From contig NZ_JAAHTB010000015.1 of assembly GCF_010692745.1 (NCBI RefSeq), forward strand, positions 41,292 to 105,291: 64,000 nucleotides of DNA, in the 5' to 3' direction. Under the pieces are notes generated by a model. That model had not been told where the DNA came from, ran no database searches, and was given only the letters and a program-made list of their open reading frames with translations. This DNA is from Methylobacterium sp. BTF04 (GTDB lineage: Bacteria > Pseudomonadota > Alphaproteobacteria > Rhizobiales > Beijerinckiaceae). Positions 29,076 to 38,156 of the stretch are shown one piece after another. Each line of letters begins with the position of its first letter. Position 1 is the stretch's first letter. Position numbers and translations under genes: made by a program.

Positions 29076-30578
29076 ATGGAACGACAGAACGACTTTGGCG
29101 CATCCGACCACGTGGTGTCCGATCAGAACCGAGACGGGGTGGTCGAGTCCGCCGGTGAGGTCGTGCTGGAACCGCTTGCCGATTATCCACATATCGACCT
29201 CCGCGAATGCGGCGAACCCTGGGACAAACGCCGGGCCGCCGGCAAGCGCCTGCGCGAGGTGGTGCCCCACGCCGCGCATGCCGCGCTCTCCTTGCCGGAA
29301 GACCGGCCCGACCCGGTTACCCTCATCGAGGGGGCCCATGATGGACGACAGCCTGCGCTGATTCCGTTGCGGATCGCCCGCATGGCGAGTTCGCCCTTCG
29401 CGTTCCTGCGCGGCGCTGCGCACGTCATGGCCTGGGACCTCGCGCAGAGCCCGCGGAGCGAGATCATGGTCGTGATGAACGGAGATGCCCACATCTCAAA
29501 TTTCGGCCTGTTCGGGACACCGCAGCGCGACGTCGTGCTCGACCTCAACGATTTCGACGAGGTGACCATCGGTCCGTGGGAATGGGACCTGAAGCGGCTC
29601 GTCGCCAGTATCGAGGTGGCGGCACGCGGCGACGCGGTTGCTACGAGCGAGCGGCGTCAGGCGGTGATCGCCGCCGTCAGCGGCTACCAGCACACGATGA
29701 CAGAGATGGCGCCACAGGGCTCCCTCGACGTCTGGCAGCAGGCCGCACGCGCCGACCAACTCGACTTCACAGGGATCCGGATCGATGCGGAATCGCAGGC
29801 CGTGGTCCGGAAGGCGGTGGAGAAAGCGCGCAAGAAGAACAACCAGAGCCTCCTCGCCCGCGTAGGCGAGCGGCGCGTCGATGGCGGTTGGCGGTTTCGC
29901 GAGGATCCCCCAATCCTCACGGGCGTCGACGAAGCGACCCGCGAGGCGGTGATCACCGGTCTCGAGCATTATGCCGAGACTCTGCCGCGCGAGCGCCGGT
30001 TCATGCTGAACCGCTACCACGTCGTCGACGTGGCGCACCGGGTGGTGGGCGTCGGCAGCGTCGGCACCCGTGCTTACGTAGCACTGCTCTGCGGCAACTC
30101 GGATCAGGACGTGCTCTTCCTGCAGGTGAAGGAAGCGGTGCGCCCCGCCCACGCGCCATACCTTCCCGGCATGCCCGAGCCCTATGCCAGCCACGAGGGC
30201 GAGCGGGTGATCTATGGGCAGCGTCTGCTCCAGGGCGTCGGCGACCCGCTTCTCGGGTGGACCACGATCGCCGACCGCCCGTTCTATGTCCGGCAGATGA
30301 AGAACATGAAGGGGGAGATTCCGGTCTCGTGCATGACTGGGCAGCCGCTGCTGTACTTCGCGTGGGCTTACGGCGCGCTGCTCGCGCGGGCTCACGCGCG
30401 CACCGGCGACGCGGCCGCCATCGCCGGCTATTGCGGACGCGACCGCCAGACCGGCCTCCGCGAAGCGCTCGCCGGCTGGGCGTCTGCCTACGGCGACCGG
30501 AACCAGGCCGATTACGAAGCTTTTCGCGAAGCCATGGCGAACGGTCGGCTCGTGGCGGCAGAGGATCCGTGCCTGTGA
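29076..30578 (+). CDS. DUF2252 family protein
   Basis: 500 residues. The family hallmark GDAHISNFGLFGTP is followed by LDLNDFDEVTIGPWEWDLKRL, which resembles kinase-fold phosphotransferase loops: DUF2252 members are distantly like aminoglycoside phosphotransferases, but no function is established. KKNNQSLLAR and QVKEAVRPAHAPYL are further family-like blocks. No signal peptide. The start MERQNDFGA at 29076 is chosen; 48 bases upstream is another in-frame ATG with poor composition. Monocistronic, between a diguanylate cyclase and an HD hydrolase gene on the opposite strand. Confidence 0.85.
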   Translation: MERQNDFGASDHVVSDQNRDGVVESAGEVVLEPLADYPHIDLRECGEPWDKRRAAGKRLREVVPHAAHAALSLPEDRPDPVTLIEGAHDGRQPALIPLRIARMASSPFAFLRGAAHVMAWDLAQSPRSEIMVVMNGDAHISNFGLFGTPQRDVVLDLNDFDEVTIGPWEWDLKRLVASIEVAARGDAVATSERRQAVIAAVSGYQHTMTEMAPQGSLDVWQQAARADQLDFTGIRIDAESQAVVRKAVEKARKKNNQSLLARVGERRVDGGWRFREDPPILTGVDEATREAVITGLEHYAETLPRERRFMLNRYHVVDVAHRVVGVGSVGTRAYVALLCGNSDQDVLFLQVKEAVRPAHAPYLPGMPEPYASHEGERVIYGQRLLQGVGDPLLGWTTIADRPFYVRQMKNMKGEIPVSCMTGQPLLYFAWAYGALLARAHARTGDAAAIAGYCGRDRQTGLREALAGWASAYGDRNQADYEAFREAMANGRLVAAEDPCL

Positions 30579-30770
30579 AATAGCCTAACGCGCCCTTCAC
30601 GCCGAGCCAGCGTCACGCCGGCGCGCGCCGGTCTCGGCGACAAGCGCACCTGGACGACGAAGTTTGCCCTGCTTAGCCCGTGGGACACGACTCGGGTCAG
30701 CCCGCCGACGGCACGCGCCCGATGTGGAAGACGCGGAACCGCATTGGAGGCCCATCGGACGTTGGTGCGC

Positions 30771-31269
30771 TCAAGGCCCGGTGTATCCGAGAGCAACCGC
30801 GGCATCTCTCAAACGCGGAATGGCGGCAGCATACCGGGCCGTGAGGCTGCTCCCGAGCGGAAGCTGGCGCTCGGCGTTGGCATTGTCCTCGTTGGTCCGA
30901 CAGTTTGACCAGGATCGCACCGAGATTGCCCGACGGGATGAGGGCCGTGATGCGTTCGGCATACGACACGCCTTCGTCCGGCTTGCTCAGGAGTTGCACC
31001 ATCTTGATCGTCGCGGCCGTATAGCCGGCCTCGGCCAGATCCTCGGTGCTGGTCGGCGTGTCCTCGAGAACGTCATGCAGATAGGCCGCCTGAAGGACCT
31101 GGTTCGGATCGATCTTCGATCCGTCGACGTCGCGCGCCTGTCGTGCACGCCGGTCGACGGCTCCGGCTACGCGGTTGACGTGCCGAATGTACGGCTTGCC
31201 GCTCTTGTCGCGTTGCCCGGCATGAGCCTGCGCGGCGAACTGGTGCGCATCGGAATTCGAGGGTGGCAT
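30771..31269 (-). pseudogene. HD-domain (SpoT-like) hydrolase with a 1-base frameshift
   Basis: From ATG 31269 the frame encodes an HD-superfamily hydrolase: QAHAGQRDKSGKPYIRHVNR, the HD pair in AAYLHDVLEDTP, and KPDEGVSYAERITAL, similar to the (p)ppGpp hydrolase and MESH1 group. After VKLSD the reading frame slips. In the same frame the sequence becomes nonsense to 30697, while the -1 neighbour frame reads NEDNANAERQLPLG...YTGP to a stop at 30771, restoring the conserved SDNEDN block. One extra G in the GG pair at 30894-30895 explains it. The intact protein would be about 166 residues. Either a recent inactivating indel or a sequencing error. Confidence 0.75.
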
Positions 31270-31860
31270 CAGTTCTGCTCCGGCGGAGCCAGCAGTATCG
31301 CCGTGCGTATCGCAGTGGGCCTGCGGTGCTCGCAGACTCCCCGAGCGGTATCGCCACCTTCGCCCAGGACTGGGCCTTCACTGCCGCGGTAGGATCCAAG
31401 GTGTGCCCGCTTTCAAACCGGAAGAATTGCACTGACGCATCGCACAGAACGACGCTGATCGCTGCAGCGATCTTCGTACCTGCCACGGCCTCTGCTTTGA
31501 AGCGATCTACACGTGCTGGATTTTCAACCACAAACCCAAGATAGCGCGCCAACGGCCTTCGGCAGTCCCATCCGTAGTCCTCGCCGCTCTCACCGTGTGG
31601 TCGCGACTGCTGGTTCCGGTGCAGATTTCGTGGTCTGCGTTGCCCCAACTTCACGAAAGCGTCAGGCGTCGACGACACCGTCTTGGCAGTCAGGTTCGAA
31701 GACGTTCTGTGATCCGCCCGAGTGGCCGGGACGGGCGCGCAGGAGACACGTCGTCAACCGACCTAACGACCAGCCGCTGGCTAGCGCGCGGCAATGGCCG
31801 AGCACGCCCAGCTCATACACAGCGAATGATTGGAGTTCTATTCCGGCTGGTATCAGCTTT
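31270..31860. other. intergenic between HD gene and tRNA-Arg, possible gene remnant
   Basis: About 590 bp. A minus-strand frame around 31320-31600 contains protein-like stretches (RYLGFVVENPARVDRFKAEA, AVKAQSWAKVAIPLGE) but starts without a ribosome binding site and runs into the HD gene out of frame, so it may be a decayed gene. I cannot assign it. Confidence 0.35.
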
Positions 31861-31937
31861 TGGCGCACCCGACACGATTCGAACGTGTGACCTTTGCCTT
31901 CGGAGGGCAACGCTCTATCCAGCTGAGCTACGGGTGC
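31861..31937 (-). tRNA. tRNA-Arg (anticodon CCG)
   Basis: Complete minus-strand cloverleaf with encoded CCA (31861-31863): acceptor GCACCCG/CGGGTGC, D-arm GCTC/GAGC, anticodon stem TTGCC/GGCAA with loop CTCCGAA (anticodon CCG), T-arm ACACG/CGTGT with TTCGAAT. It reads CGG arginine codons. Confidence 0.95.
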
Positions 31938-32105
31938 TGACCAGCGGAGTGCTTAGCTCAAGCGGTCGCGCAGCGCAACGGGTGGGCGGTGGGGTCGCGC
32001 AGGGTCGGGTGCCTGCCGCGGCCCCGGGGGCTCACGCCGTACCGTCGTAGCGGGGCGGATTGTGCGGCGGGGTGGGCACGCAAACGGGTCGGACGCGGGG
32101 CTCCG

Positions 32106-32474
32106 TCAATTCGCGGTGCGCACGAACGCGTAGCGGCCGACGGAGGCGGCTGCGCCGCGATGCTGTACCGCTGGCGCGATGCGGCTGTCCGGTTTGGACG
32201 CGGCGCTGCGACGGGCGTCGGAGGCGGGGGCCGAGACCGTGCGCAGGGCGCTGCGGAGACGCAGGACCTCGCCGCGCAGGTTGGCGTTCTCGCGTTCGAC
32301 CCGGCCGAGGCGCTCGACGCCTGCCGGGGGCAGGCCGCCGAGGCGGCGGCGCCAGCGATAGAAGGTACCGATGGAGATGTGTGCCGCCGCGCAGATCTCC
32401 GCGATGGCGATACCGTTGGCGGCCTCCTTCAGCAGGAACGCGACTTCCTGGTCCGTATGCTGGGATCGACGCAT
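32106..32474 (-). CDS. IS3/IS911-type transposase HTH protein, solitary
   Basis: 122 residues starting MRRSQHTDQEVAFLLKEAAN at 32474, with AGGGAAG 8 bases upstream. The first 90 residues match the OrfA (Transposase_8) pattern: a helix-turn-helix (IAIAEICAAAHISIGTFYRW) followed by a leucine-zipper-like coil (LGRVERENANLRGEVLRLRS). No OrfB integrase follows, no terminal inverted repeats are visible and the C-terminus is not IS-like, so it is either an IS relic or a domesticated DNA-binding protein. It is divergent from the urt-like operon 250 bp away. Confidence 0.7.
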   Translation of the reverse strand: MRRSQHTDQEVAFLLKEAANGIAIAEICAAAHISIGTFYRWRRRLGGLPPAGVERLGRVERENANLRGEVLRLRSALRTVSAPASDARRSAASKPDSRIAPAVQHRGAAASVGRYAFVRTAN

Positions 32475-32727
32475 GCGCAGCTTCCCTGTTCGGCGTGGCC
32501 CATTCGCGGCGATGCGTTCGCCTGCGATCACGCGAGACGGCCCGATCGCAGCAAAAACCGGACCGGTGGGTAAATGACAATTTTGACGTTCTGGAACCGG
32601 CGGGCCCACAAGACGGGCGCTGCGCCGGCAATTTGCGCACGGTCTCGCCGCGGATGCGGTCACTTGAGGCTTCCGCCGCTCGCTCCGGGATCGGACAATC
32701 CGGCGACGCGGCAGGAGAACGGGCCCG

Positions 32728-33954
32728 ATGACGGATTTCACGAGACGAGGCTTGATCGGAACCGCCGCGGCACTCGCTGCCCCGGCGCTCATCCGCCCGG
32801 CCTGGGCGGCGGACACGGTGAAGCTCGGCTGCCTGTTTTCGTCCTCGGGCACGATGGCCAATATCGAGGGCCGCCTCAACTACGTCGTGCGCATGGCCGC
32901 CGACCAGTTGAACGCCAAGGGCGGCGTCAACGGACGCCAGGTCGAGGTGATCACCTCGGATCCGGCCTCCGACTGGCCGCTCTATGCGCAGATCGGCCGC
33001 CAGATGCTGCAGCAGGAAAAGGTCGCGGCCCTGTTCGGCTGCTGGACCTCGGTGTCGCGCAAATCGGTGCTGCCGGTGGTCGAGCAGAATGACGGGCTCC
33101 TGTTCTATCCGCTGCATTTCGAGGGTGAGGAGAACTCGAAGAACGTCGTCTACGTGAACTCGCCGCCGGCGAGTTCGGTGCTGCCGGCCGTCGACTACCT
33201 GATGGGGTCCGACGGCGTCGGCGCCAAGCGCTTCTTCATGATCGGCTCGGATTACGTCTGGCCGCGCACGATCAACAAGATCCTGAAGGGCTACTGGAAG
33301 TCCAAGGGCATCGCCGAGAGCGCGTGGCGCGAGGAATACGTGCCGCTCGGGTTCTCGAACTTCCAGACCCTGGTCAACCAGATCCGGACCTTCGCCGCCC
33401 AGCCCGGTGGCCAGCCGATCGTGGTGCTCACCGTGGTCGGTTCGTCGATCCCCGATTTCCTGCGCGAATTCGCCAACCAGGGAATCCTGGCCACCGACGT
33501 GCCGATCCTCGGCCTCGACATGGTCGAGGCTGATCTGGAGGGGCTCGATACCACCAAGCTCGTCGGCCATCTCAATTGCTGGGCCTATCTCCAGGCCGCG
33601 AAGGGCGAGCGGAACAAGCAGTTCCTTTCCGACTGGTCGGCCTACGTGAAGGCCAAGGCCGTGCCCTTCAGCGCCGATACGGTCATCGACCCCATGGTCT
33701 CGGCCTATGACAGCGTCCGGCTCTGGGCGCTCGCGGCGGAGAAAGCCAAGAGCTTCGCCGTGCCCGACGTGCGCAAGGCCTTCGCCGGCCTCAGCTACGA
33801 CGGGCCGTCGGGCTACACCCTCACCATGACGGCCGAGAACAACTACGTGTCGCGCGGCGTCTTCATCGGCTCCGTCAACGAGACGCGCGGGTTCGACGTC
33901 CTGTGGCAATCTCCGGATGCGCCCAAGCCCGTGCCGTTCAGCCCGTATGGCTGA
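32728..33954 (+). CDS. urtA: urea/short-amide ABC transporter substrate-binding protein (UrtA/FmdD type)
   Basis: 408 residues with a twin-arginine-like export signal (TRRGLIGTAAALAAPALI) and AGGAG before the ATG, so it works in the periplasm. The body is a Leu/Ile/Val-type binding protein of the UrtA subfamily: VKLGCLFSSSGTMANIEGR, GCWTSVSRKSVLPVVEQND, LLFYPLHFEGEENSKNVVY and IGSDYVWPRTINKILKGYW. UrtA proteins bind urea, and the closely similar FmdD proteins bind short amides. It is the first gene of a six-gene operon and ends overlapping the urtB start by 8 bp. The formamidase at the end of the operon makes formamide or acetamide a serious alternative to urea. Confidence 0.9.
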   Translation: MTDFTRRGLIGTAAALAAPALIRPAWAADTVKLGCLFSSSGTMANIEGRLNYVVRMAADQLNAKGGVNGRQVEVITSDPASDWPLYAQIGRQMLQQEKVAALFGCWTSVSRKSVLPVVEQNDGLLFYPLHFEGEENSKNVVYVNSPPASSVLPAVDYLMGSDGVGAKRFFMIGSDYVWPRTINKILKGYWKSKGIAESAWREEYVPLGFSNFQTLVNQIRTFAAQPGGQPIVVLTVVGSSIPDFLREFANQGILATDVPILGLDMVEADLEGLDTTKLVGHLNCWAYLQAAKGERNKQFLSDWSAYVKAKAVPFSADTVIDPMVSAYDSVRLWALAAEKAKSFAVPDVRKAFAGLSYDGPSGYTLTMTAENNYVSRGVFIGSVNETRGFDVLWQSPDAPKPVPFSPYG

Positions 33955-35599
33955 GATGTGGGATTGGTCGCCGCGCCCGCTGGCCCGTCTGGCGTTCGGT
34001 CTCATGCTGATGCTGTCCGCGACGGTGGCGGCGGCGGCAGGAGACGCGCTCGACCGGCCAGGGCTGGTCGCAGCGCTCTGCGGTGACGCCGCAGCCCTGG
34101 GACGCGGTGCCGAAGCGGTGATCGGCTCGGCCGGTAGCGCGGCGCCCGACGATCTCGCCTTTGCGGGCGGCGTATTGCGTGGATTGCTCGATCGCCGCCT
34201 CGCCTGTGTCGGGACCGGCGCGGTCCTGCTCGATCGTGTCGGAGCGGCGGACGGGCGGGATGTTTTGACCGGAATCCCCGCATCGGCCACGGGGGGCCGC
34301 TCGCCGGTTCTCGGCCTGCGCCAGCGCGGACTGGTGGAGGCGGGTGCCGGAATCGTCGCGCTGCTCACCGGTGCCACCGTCGAAGCGCGGTCGGCCGGGC
34401 TCGCCACCCTCGCGCGCCGGATGGGAACCCTGCCGGAGGCCGACGCCATCCTGGAGCGGGCCCGTACCGCCGAGGCGGATGCCGGCCTGCGCCGCGCCAT
34501 CGCGCAGGCGATGCAGGCGGCTGCCCTCGATGCGCCCGATCCCGCCCGCCGCCGCGCGGCGATCGCCGCCATCGCGGCCGTCCCGTCGAGTGCCGCGCTG
34601 TCGCGGCTGACGAGCCTGAAGGCCGATCCGGCCTATATCGCCGACCCGGCCTTCCGGGCTGCGCTCGATACGGGCATCGCCAGCGTCGAACGGGCTGTGG
34701 CCATCGGCAACGGTCTCGCGCTCGCCTACAACGCCGTGAGCTTTGCCAGCATTCTGTTCATGGCGGCGGCGGGACTTGCGATCATCTTCGGCCTGATGGG
34801 CGTGATCAATCTCGCGCAGGGCGAGTTCATCATGGTGGGCGCCTATGCGGCCTACGGCGTGCAGGAGGCGTTCCGCTGGCTCGCGCCCGGCCTGATCGAC
34901 CTCTATCTCATCGCCGCGATCCCGGTGGCGTTCCTGGCCTCGGCCTGCGTCGGGATCGCCGTCGAGGCGCTGATCCTGCGCCACCTCTATCGCCGGCCGC
35001 TCATGAGCCTGCTCGCCACCTGGGCGGTGAGCCTGTTCCTGATCAACGGGGTGCGCGTCGCCTTCGGCTCGCAGAACCTGCAGTTCGGGATGCCGAGCTA
35101 CGTCAGCGGCGGCGTGCCGCTCTATGCCGACTTCATCGTCACTTGGAACCGGCTCTTCGCCATCGCCTTCGCCGCGGTGACTCTGGTGGCGACGCTGCTG
35201 ATCCTCAAGCGCACGCCCCTCGGCCTCGATATCCGTGCGGTCACGCAGAACCGCGACATGGCCGGCGCGCTCGGCATCCGGACGCGGCGGGTCGACCGGC
35301 TCGCCTTCGGCTTCGGCTCGGGTCTCGCCGGGCTCGCGGGCGTGGCGTTGTGCCCGATCTACAGCGTCAATCCCGGCATGGGCGCGAACTTCATCGTCGA
35401 CAGCTTCATGGTGGTGGTGCTCGGCGGGGTCGGCACCGTGGTCGGAACGCTGGTGGCGGCCCTCGGCATCGGCGGCGCCAACGTGCTGATCGAGCCGTTC
35501 TACGGCGCAGTCGCCGCCAAGGTGATCGTGCTGGTCGGCATCATCGTGTTCCTGCAGCGCCGGCCCGAAGGGCTGTTTGCCGCAAGGCGCCGGCGATGA
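33947..35599 (+). CDS. urtB: urea/amide ABC transporter permease UrtB-type with long periplasmic N-terminal domain
   Basis: 550 residues. A signal-like helix (LARLAFGLMLMLSATVAAAA) leads into about 230 residues of Ala-rich, helical-repeat sequence before the first permease helix (YNAVSFASILFMAAAGLAII). That extension is characteristic of UrtB and distinguishes it from LivH. The permease core shows GVINLAQGEFIMVGAYAAYG and NRDMAGALGIRTRRVDRLAF, the ATPase contact loop. ATG 33947 overlaps the urtA stop by 8 bp; an ATG at 33956 is the alternative. Inner-membrane channel pairing with the UrtC-type protein. Confidence 0.92.
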   Translation: MAEMWDWSPRPLARLAFGLMLMLSATVAAAAGDALDRPGLVAALCGDAAALGRGAEAVIGSAGSAAPDDLAFAGGVLRGLLDRRLACVGTGAVLLDRVGAADGRDVLTGIPASATGGRSPVLGLRQRGLVEAGAGIVALLTGATVEARSAGLATLARRMGTLPEADAILERARTAEADAGLRRAIAQAMQAAALDAPDPARRRAAIAAIAAVPSSAALSRLTSLKADPAYIADPAFRAALDTGIASVERAVAIGNGLALAYNAVSFASILFMAAAGLAIIFGLMGVINLAQGEFIMVGAYAAYGVQEAFRWLAPGLIDLYLIAAIPVAFLASACVGIAVEALILRHLYRRPLMSLLATWAVSLFLINGVRVAFGSQNLQFGMPSYVSGGVPLYADFIVTWNRLFAIAFAAVTLVATLLILKRTPLGLDIRAVTQNRDMAGALGIRTRRVDRLAFGFGSGLAGLAGVALCPIYSVNPGMGANFIVDSFMVVVLGGVGTVVGTLVAALGIGGANVLIEPFYGAVAAKVIVLVGIIVFLQRRPEGLFAARRRR

Positions 35600-36714
35600 C
35601 CGGACGCGCCGAGATTCTGTCGACCCCGAGCGAGGCTGCTCCGGCCCGCCCCGCCGCCGCGTGGCGGCGCGACCCGCTCCTCGTCGGCATTCTGGTGGTG
35701 ATCGCGGCGGTCTGCCTCGGGCTCGTCGGCCTGCAGCCGGCCCCCTACCTCGTCAACGCCATCGGGCAGCTCGCGGCCTTCGCGATCCTGGCCGTGTCGC
35801 TCGATTTGGTCTGGGGCTACCTCGGCATCCTCAGCCTCGGGCACGGGCTGTTCTTCGCCATCGGCGGCTACGTCTGCGCCATGCACCTGCTCGCACACGC
35901 CTTCGCGGTGACGGGCGTCGCGCCGGACTTCGTGCAGTTCATGGGCTGGACGGCCCTGCCGGCCTATTGGGCCGGGCTCACCCATGCGCCCTACGCCCTG
36001 GCCCTGGCGCTGGGGCTGGCGGCGGCGGTGGCCTTCGTGTTCGGCCTCGCTTCGTTCCGCTCGCGGGTGAACGGCGTCTACTTCTCGATCATCAGCCAGG
36101 CGCTCGTCTATGTCGCCATGCTGCTGATGTTCCGCAACGATACCGGCCTCGGCGGCAACAACGGCATGACCGGGTTTCCGCTGCTGTTCGGGTATCCCAT
36201 GGGCTCCGCGGCGGTGACGACTGGGCTGGCATTGGCCGCGCTCGGCACGCTGGCGGCGGTTCTCGTCGGCACCCGCGCCCTCGTAGCGGGCCCGATCGGC
36301 CGGCGCATGCTCGCCTGCCGCGACGACGAGACCCGCTTGCGCACCCTCGGCTATGGCACGACCCGGCTCAAGCTCGCGATCTGGTGCCTCTCGGCCATGA
36401 TCGCGGCTCTGGCCGGGGTGCTGTACGTGCCGCAGGTGGGCATCATCAATCCGCGCGTGCTCTCGCCCGATCTGTCCATCGAGATCGCCGTCTGGATGGC
36501 GATCGGCGGAATCGGACGCCTCGGCGGCGCGGTGATCGGCGCGGTGGCGATCAACGCCCTCAAATTCTGGCTCAGCGCCGCGCTGCCGGAGGCGTGGCCC
36601 TTCATCCTGTCGGGGCTGGTGCTCGTCGTGGTGCTGGCGTTGCCCAACGGCCTGCTCGATCTCGCGACGCTCAGGACCAGGCCGACCTGGCTCCGCGGAG
36701 GAGCCCCCCGGTGA
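35596..36714 (+). CDS. urtC: urea/amide ABC transporter permease UrtC-type
   Basis: 372 residues with about nine transmembrane helices (LivM family). Recognisable blocks are LDLVWGYLGILSLGHGLFFAIGG without the full run, NNGMTGFPLLFG, the ATPase-coupling segment ACRDDETRLRTLGYGTTRLK and IGGIGRLGGAVIGAVAINAL. It starts at ATG 35596, overlapping the urtB stop (ATGA), and ends overlapping the urtD start. Second permease half of the transporter. Confidence 0.92.
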   Translation: MTGRAEILSTPSEAAPARPAAAWRRDPLLVGILVVIAAVCLGLVGLQPAPYLVNAIGQLAAFAILAVSLDLVWGYLGILSLGHGLFFAIGGYVCAMHLLAHAFAVTGVAPDFVQFMGWTALPAYWAGLTHAPYALALALGLAAAVAFVFGLASFRSRVNGVYFSIISQALVYVAMLLMFRNDTGLGGNNGMTGFPLLFGYPMGSAAVTTGLALAALGTLAAVLVGTRALVAGPIGRRMLACRDDETRLRTLGYGTTRLKLAIWCLSAMIAALAGVLYVPQVGIINPRVLSPDLSIEIAVWMAIGGIGRLGGAVIGAVAINALKFWLSAALPEAWPFILSGLVLVVVLALPNGLLDLATLRTRPTWLRGGAPR

Positions 36715-37421
36715 GCGCCCTCGTGGTCGAGAACCTGACCGTGACGTTCGGGCGTTTCCGCGCCCTCGACGCCCTCTCGCTCGCCGTCGATCCCGGGGAA
36801 ATCCGCGCGGTGATCGGCCCGAACGGGGCCGGCAAGACCACCTTGCTCGACGTGATATCCGGCATCACCAAGCCCGTCAGCGGCCGCGTCCTGATCGGCG
36901 ACGGCATCGACCTGACCACGCGCTCGGAGGCCGAGATCGCGAAGGCCGGCATCCGCCGCAAGTTCCAGAAGCCGAGCGTCTTCCCGGCGCTCACGATCCG
37001 CGAAAACCTCGAGATCGGCTGCGGCACCGGGCTCTCGGCCACCGAACGCCCCGCGCGCATCGCCGAGATCCTCGCGGAGACCGGGCTCGCGCCGCGCGAG
37101 CACGCCCAGGCCGGCGCGCTGGCCCATGGCGAAAAGCAATGGCTCGAGATCGGGATGGTGCTGGCCTCGAACCCCCGGATCATCCTGCTCGACGAGCCGG
37201 TGGCGGGGCTCTCGGATTCCGAGACCGAGCGCACCGCCGCCTTGATCCGCTCGCTCCGCCGCCTGGACCGCGCCATTCTGGTGATCGAGCACGACATGGC
37301 CTTCGTCGAGGCGATCGCCGACCGGGTGACGGTGCTGCACGAGGGCCGCACGCTGTTCGAGGGCAGCCTGCACGGCGCCCGCGCCGATTCCCGCGTGATC
37401 GAGGTGTTTCTCGGCCGATGA
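36711..37421 (+). CDS. urtD: urea/amide ABC transporter ATP-binding protein UrtD-type
   Basis: 236 residues, starting at GTG 36711, which overlaps the urtC stop (GTGA) and is preceded by GGAGGAG. Walker A GPNGAGKTTLLD, Q-loop KFQKPSVFPALT, signature LAHGEKQWLEIGMVL (LAHGEKQ is typical of UrtD), Walker B IILLDEPVAGLSD and switch histidine in VIEHDMAFV. One of the two ATPases of the transporter. Confidence 0.92.
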   Translation: MSALVVENLTVTFGRFRALDALSLAVDPGEIRAVIGPNGAGKTTLLDVISGITKPVSGRVLIGDGIDLTTRSEAEIAKAGIRRKFQKPSVFPALTIRENLEIGCGTGLSATERPARIAEILAETGLAPREHAQAGALAHGEKQWLEIGMVLASNPRIILLDEPVAGLSDSETERTAALIRSLRRLDRAILVIEHDMAFVEAIADRVTVLHEGRTLFEGSLHGARADSRVIEVFLGR

Positions 37422-38137
37422 GCACGCCGGACGCGCCGCCACCGATGCGGCTCACGATCGAGGGCCTCGACCAGCATTACGGCAGCGCGCAAGTGCTGCG
37501 CGGCGTCACGCTGTCGATCGCGCCCGGCACCTGCCTCGCGGTGGTCGGGCGCAACGGGGCCGGCAAGACCACGCTGCTGCGCTGTCTCGCCGGACTGATC
37601 CCCGCGAGCCGCGGGCGGATCGCCTTCGACGCAGCCGAGATCGCCGCCTGGCCGTCCGACCGGCGCGCGCGGGCCGGCCTCGCCACCGTGCCGCAGGGCC
37701 GCGAGATCTTTTCCGATCTCACCGTCGCGGAGAACCTGCGCGTGGCCGCCCGCGCCCATGGGCTGGAGCGCAGCGATGCCATCGACGAGGCGGTGGCGCT
37801 ATTTCCGGCGCTGCGCGAGCTCTGGCACCGGCCCGGCGGCAACCTCTCCGGCGGGCAGCAGCAGCAGCTCGCCATCGCGCGGGCCCTGGCGACGCGCCCG
37901 CGTCTCCTCCTGCTCGACGAACCGACCGAGGGCATCCAGCCCTCCATCGTCTCCGCGATCGAGACGGTGATCGCCGGCCTCAAGGGCCGGATCACCGTGC
38001 TGCTGGTGGAGCAATATCTCGATTTCGCGCTCCGGCTCGCCGATTCCGTCGTGGTCCTCTCGCGCGGCGCCATCGTCGAGCAGGGCGAGCGCGGCACGAT
38101 CAGCCATGCCGACCTCACCCGCCACATCGCCGTCTGA
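37418..38137 (+). CDS. urtE: urea/amide ABC transporter ATP-binding protein UrtE-type
   Basis: 239 residues, starting ATG 37418 in an ATGA overlap with urtD. Walker A VGRNGAGKTTLLRCLAGL, TVPQGREIFSDLTVAENL as the Q-loop region, signature NLSGGQQQQLAIARAL, Walker B LLLLDEPTEGIQPSIV and the final VLLVEQYLDFALRLAD. The GIQPSI wording is typical for UrtE/LivF. Second ATPase of the heteromeric transporter. Confidence 0.92.
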   Translation: MSTPDAPPPMRLTIEGLDQHYGSAQVLRGVTLSIAPGTCLAVVGRNGAGKTTLLRCLAGLIPASRGRIAFDAAEIAAWPSDRRARAGLATVPQGREIFSDLTVAENLRVAARAHGLERSDAIDEAVALFPALRELWHRPGGNLSGGQQQQLAIARALATRPRLLLLDEPTEGIQPSIVSAIETVIAGLKGRITVLLVEQYLDFALRLADSVVVLSRGAIVEQGERGTISHADLTRHIAV

Positions 38138-38156
38138 CCCGAACCCAGGAGCGCCC

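Noticed and set aside
31073..31678. A 201-codon minus-strand frame upstream of the HD gene
   Set aside because: Parts look protein-like, but there is no ribosome binding site and its last third overlaps the HD gene out of frame. At best a decayed gene.
32620..32640. Possible sigma-54 promoter before the urtA-type gene
   Set aside because: The GG and GC elements are spaced one base too close, and flanking bases do not fit the consensus.
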